Shown here piece by piece: positions 63,903-64,000 of a stretch of DNA of 64,000 nucleotides. Under the pieces are notes generated by a model that made no database searches, had not been told where the DNA came from, and saw only the letters and a list, made by a program, of their open reading frames with translations. Position 1 is the first letter of the stretch; every line of letters starts with the position of its first letter. The stretch spans positions 49,173 to 113,172 of the forward strand of contig JANXWC010000069.1 of NCBI GenBank assembly GCA_025351355.1, read 5' to 3'. Made by a program: the position numbers and the translations under genes. The stretch comes from Hyphomicrobiaceae bacterium. GTDB lineage: Bacteria; Pseudomonadota; Alphaproteobacteria; Rhizobiales; Hyphomicrobiaceae.

Positions 63903-64000
63903 CTAGGTCACCGACTCATTAAATCGCATCCAGATGCGAACTGCAGCAAGTTTCACCGACGCCAGGAAGTTGGCGTCGTGTTTGTCATAGCGTGTGGCAA
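63903..64000 (-). mobile_element. 3' end of an IS5-family transposase gene
   Basis: On the minus strand the last 98 bases encode ATRYDKHDANFLASV, then KLAAVRIWMRFNESVT and a TAG stop at 63903. This ending is typical of IS5-family transposases. The rest of the element lies beyond the window. The element edge must be at or just left of the stop, inside the TPR gene; the terminal inverted repeat may begin near GGTCACCGACTC (63906-63917). Confidence 0.8.

Overview
The window looks like chromosomal DNA from an alphaproteobacterium of the Hyphomicrobiales (Rhizobiales) type. The evidence is the high-GC codon use, a MucR/Ros regulator, a DUF4175/TIGR02302 protein with a Gln/Gly-rich tail, a DUF6456 protein beside a DnaA-domain-IV-like protein, a fused IspDF enzyme, a TAXI-type TRAP transporter and an IS5-family transposase end. 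I cannot name a genus. I found no rRNA, tRNA, CRISPR array, prophage or replication origin.

Layout. 1-3.9 kb: a regulatory patch with a membrane-anchored thioredoxin-fold protein, the DUF6456 and DnaA-C-like pair, an XRE/S24-like regulator, a small unknown gene and mucR. 3.9-8.7 kb: msrB, oligopeptidase B, an orphan tungstate-type binding protein (TupA) and a PdxA-family dehydrogenase. 8.7-13.7 kb: a minus-strand operon for a ferric-iron/polyamine-type ABC importer (binding protein, fused permease, ATPase) ending in a quinone-oxidoreductase-like gene. 14.1-18.9 kb: the large DUF4175 membrane protein and a secreted serine hydrolase. 18.9-22.6 kb: a TetR regulator divergent from an EmrA/EmrB efflux pair, with a very symmetrical operator region between them. 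22.7-29.1 kb: hspQ, an MBL-fold hydrolase, a TAXI TRAP transporter and rpsD. 29.5-33.3 kb: a TrmJ-type methyltransferase with an unusual N-terminal extension, an aldehyde dehydrogenase and a transaldolase-family protein. 33.3-35.6 kb: zur-znuC-znuB with overlapping reading frames and no znuA. 35.7-41.5 kb: a minus-strand run of two glycosyltransferases, a KamA-like radical SAM enzyme, TlyA and an RlmD/TrmA-type methyltransferase.

41.7-48.4 kb: a FadB/FadJ-type beta-oxidation enzyme, a histidine phosphatase, a small Cys/His protein, a glutaredoxin-DinB fusion, a Baeyer-Villiger-type monooxygenase and a short OmpA-domain protein, with a short dispersed repeat. 48.4-49.2 kb is a gene-free stretch with repeat debris. 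49.2-54.3 kb: dapF, a CsbD protein followed by a strong terminator, a DUF937 protein, an EamA transporter and ispDF. 54.3-60.6 kb: a winged-helix/TPR regulator, a KAS-ACP pair, a FadD-type ligase and a MerR regulator. 60.6-64.0 kb: two small membrane proteins, then a secreted TPR protein that runs into the 3' end of an IS5-family transposase at the right edge.

The genes form small functional sets: metal homeostasis (zur/znuCB, the iron-type ABC system, TupA), fatty-acid metabolism (FadJ, KAS/ACP, FadD), RNA modification (TrmJ, TlyA, RlmD-like) and thiol/oxidative repair (MsrB, the thioredoxin-fold protein, the Grx-DinB fusion). The items most worth a second look are the DUF6456/DnaA-C-like pair, the glutaredoxin-DinB fusion, the mirrored TetR operator, the TrmJ extension and the IS-interrupted TPR gene. 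I see no complete, clearly novel multi-gene defence or biosynthetic system.
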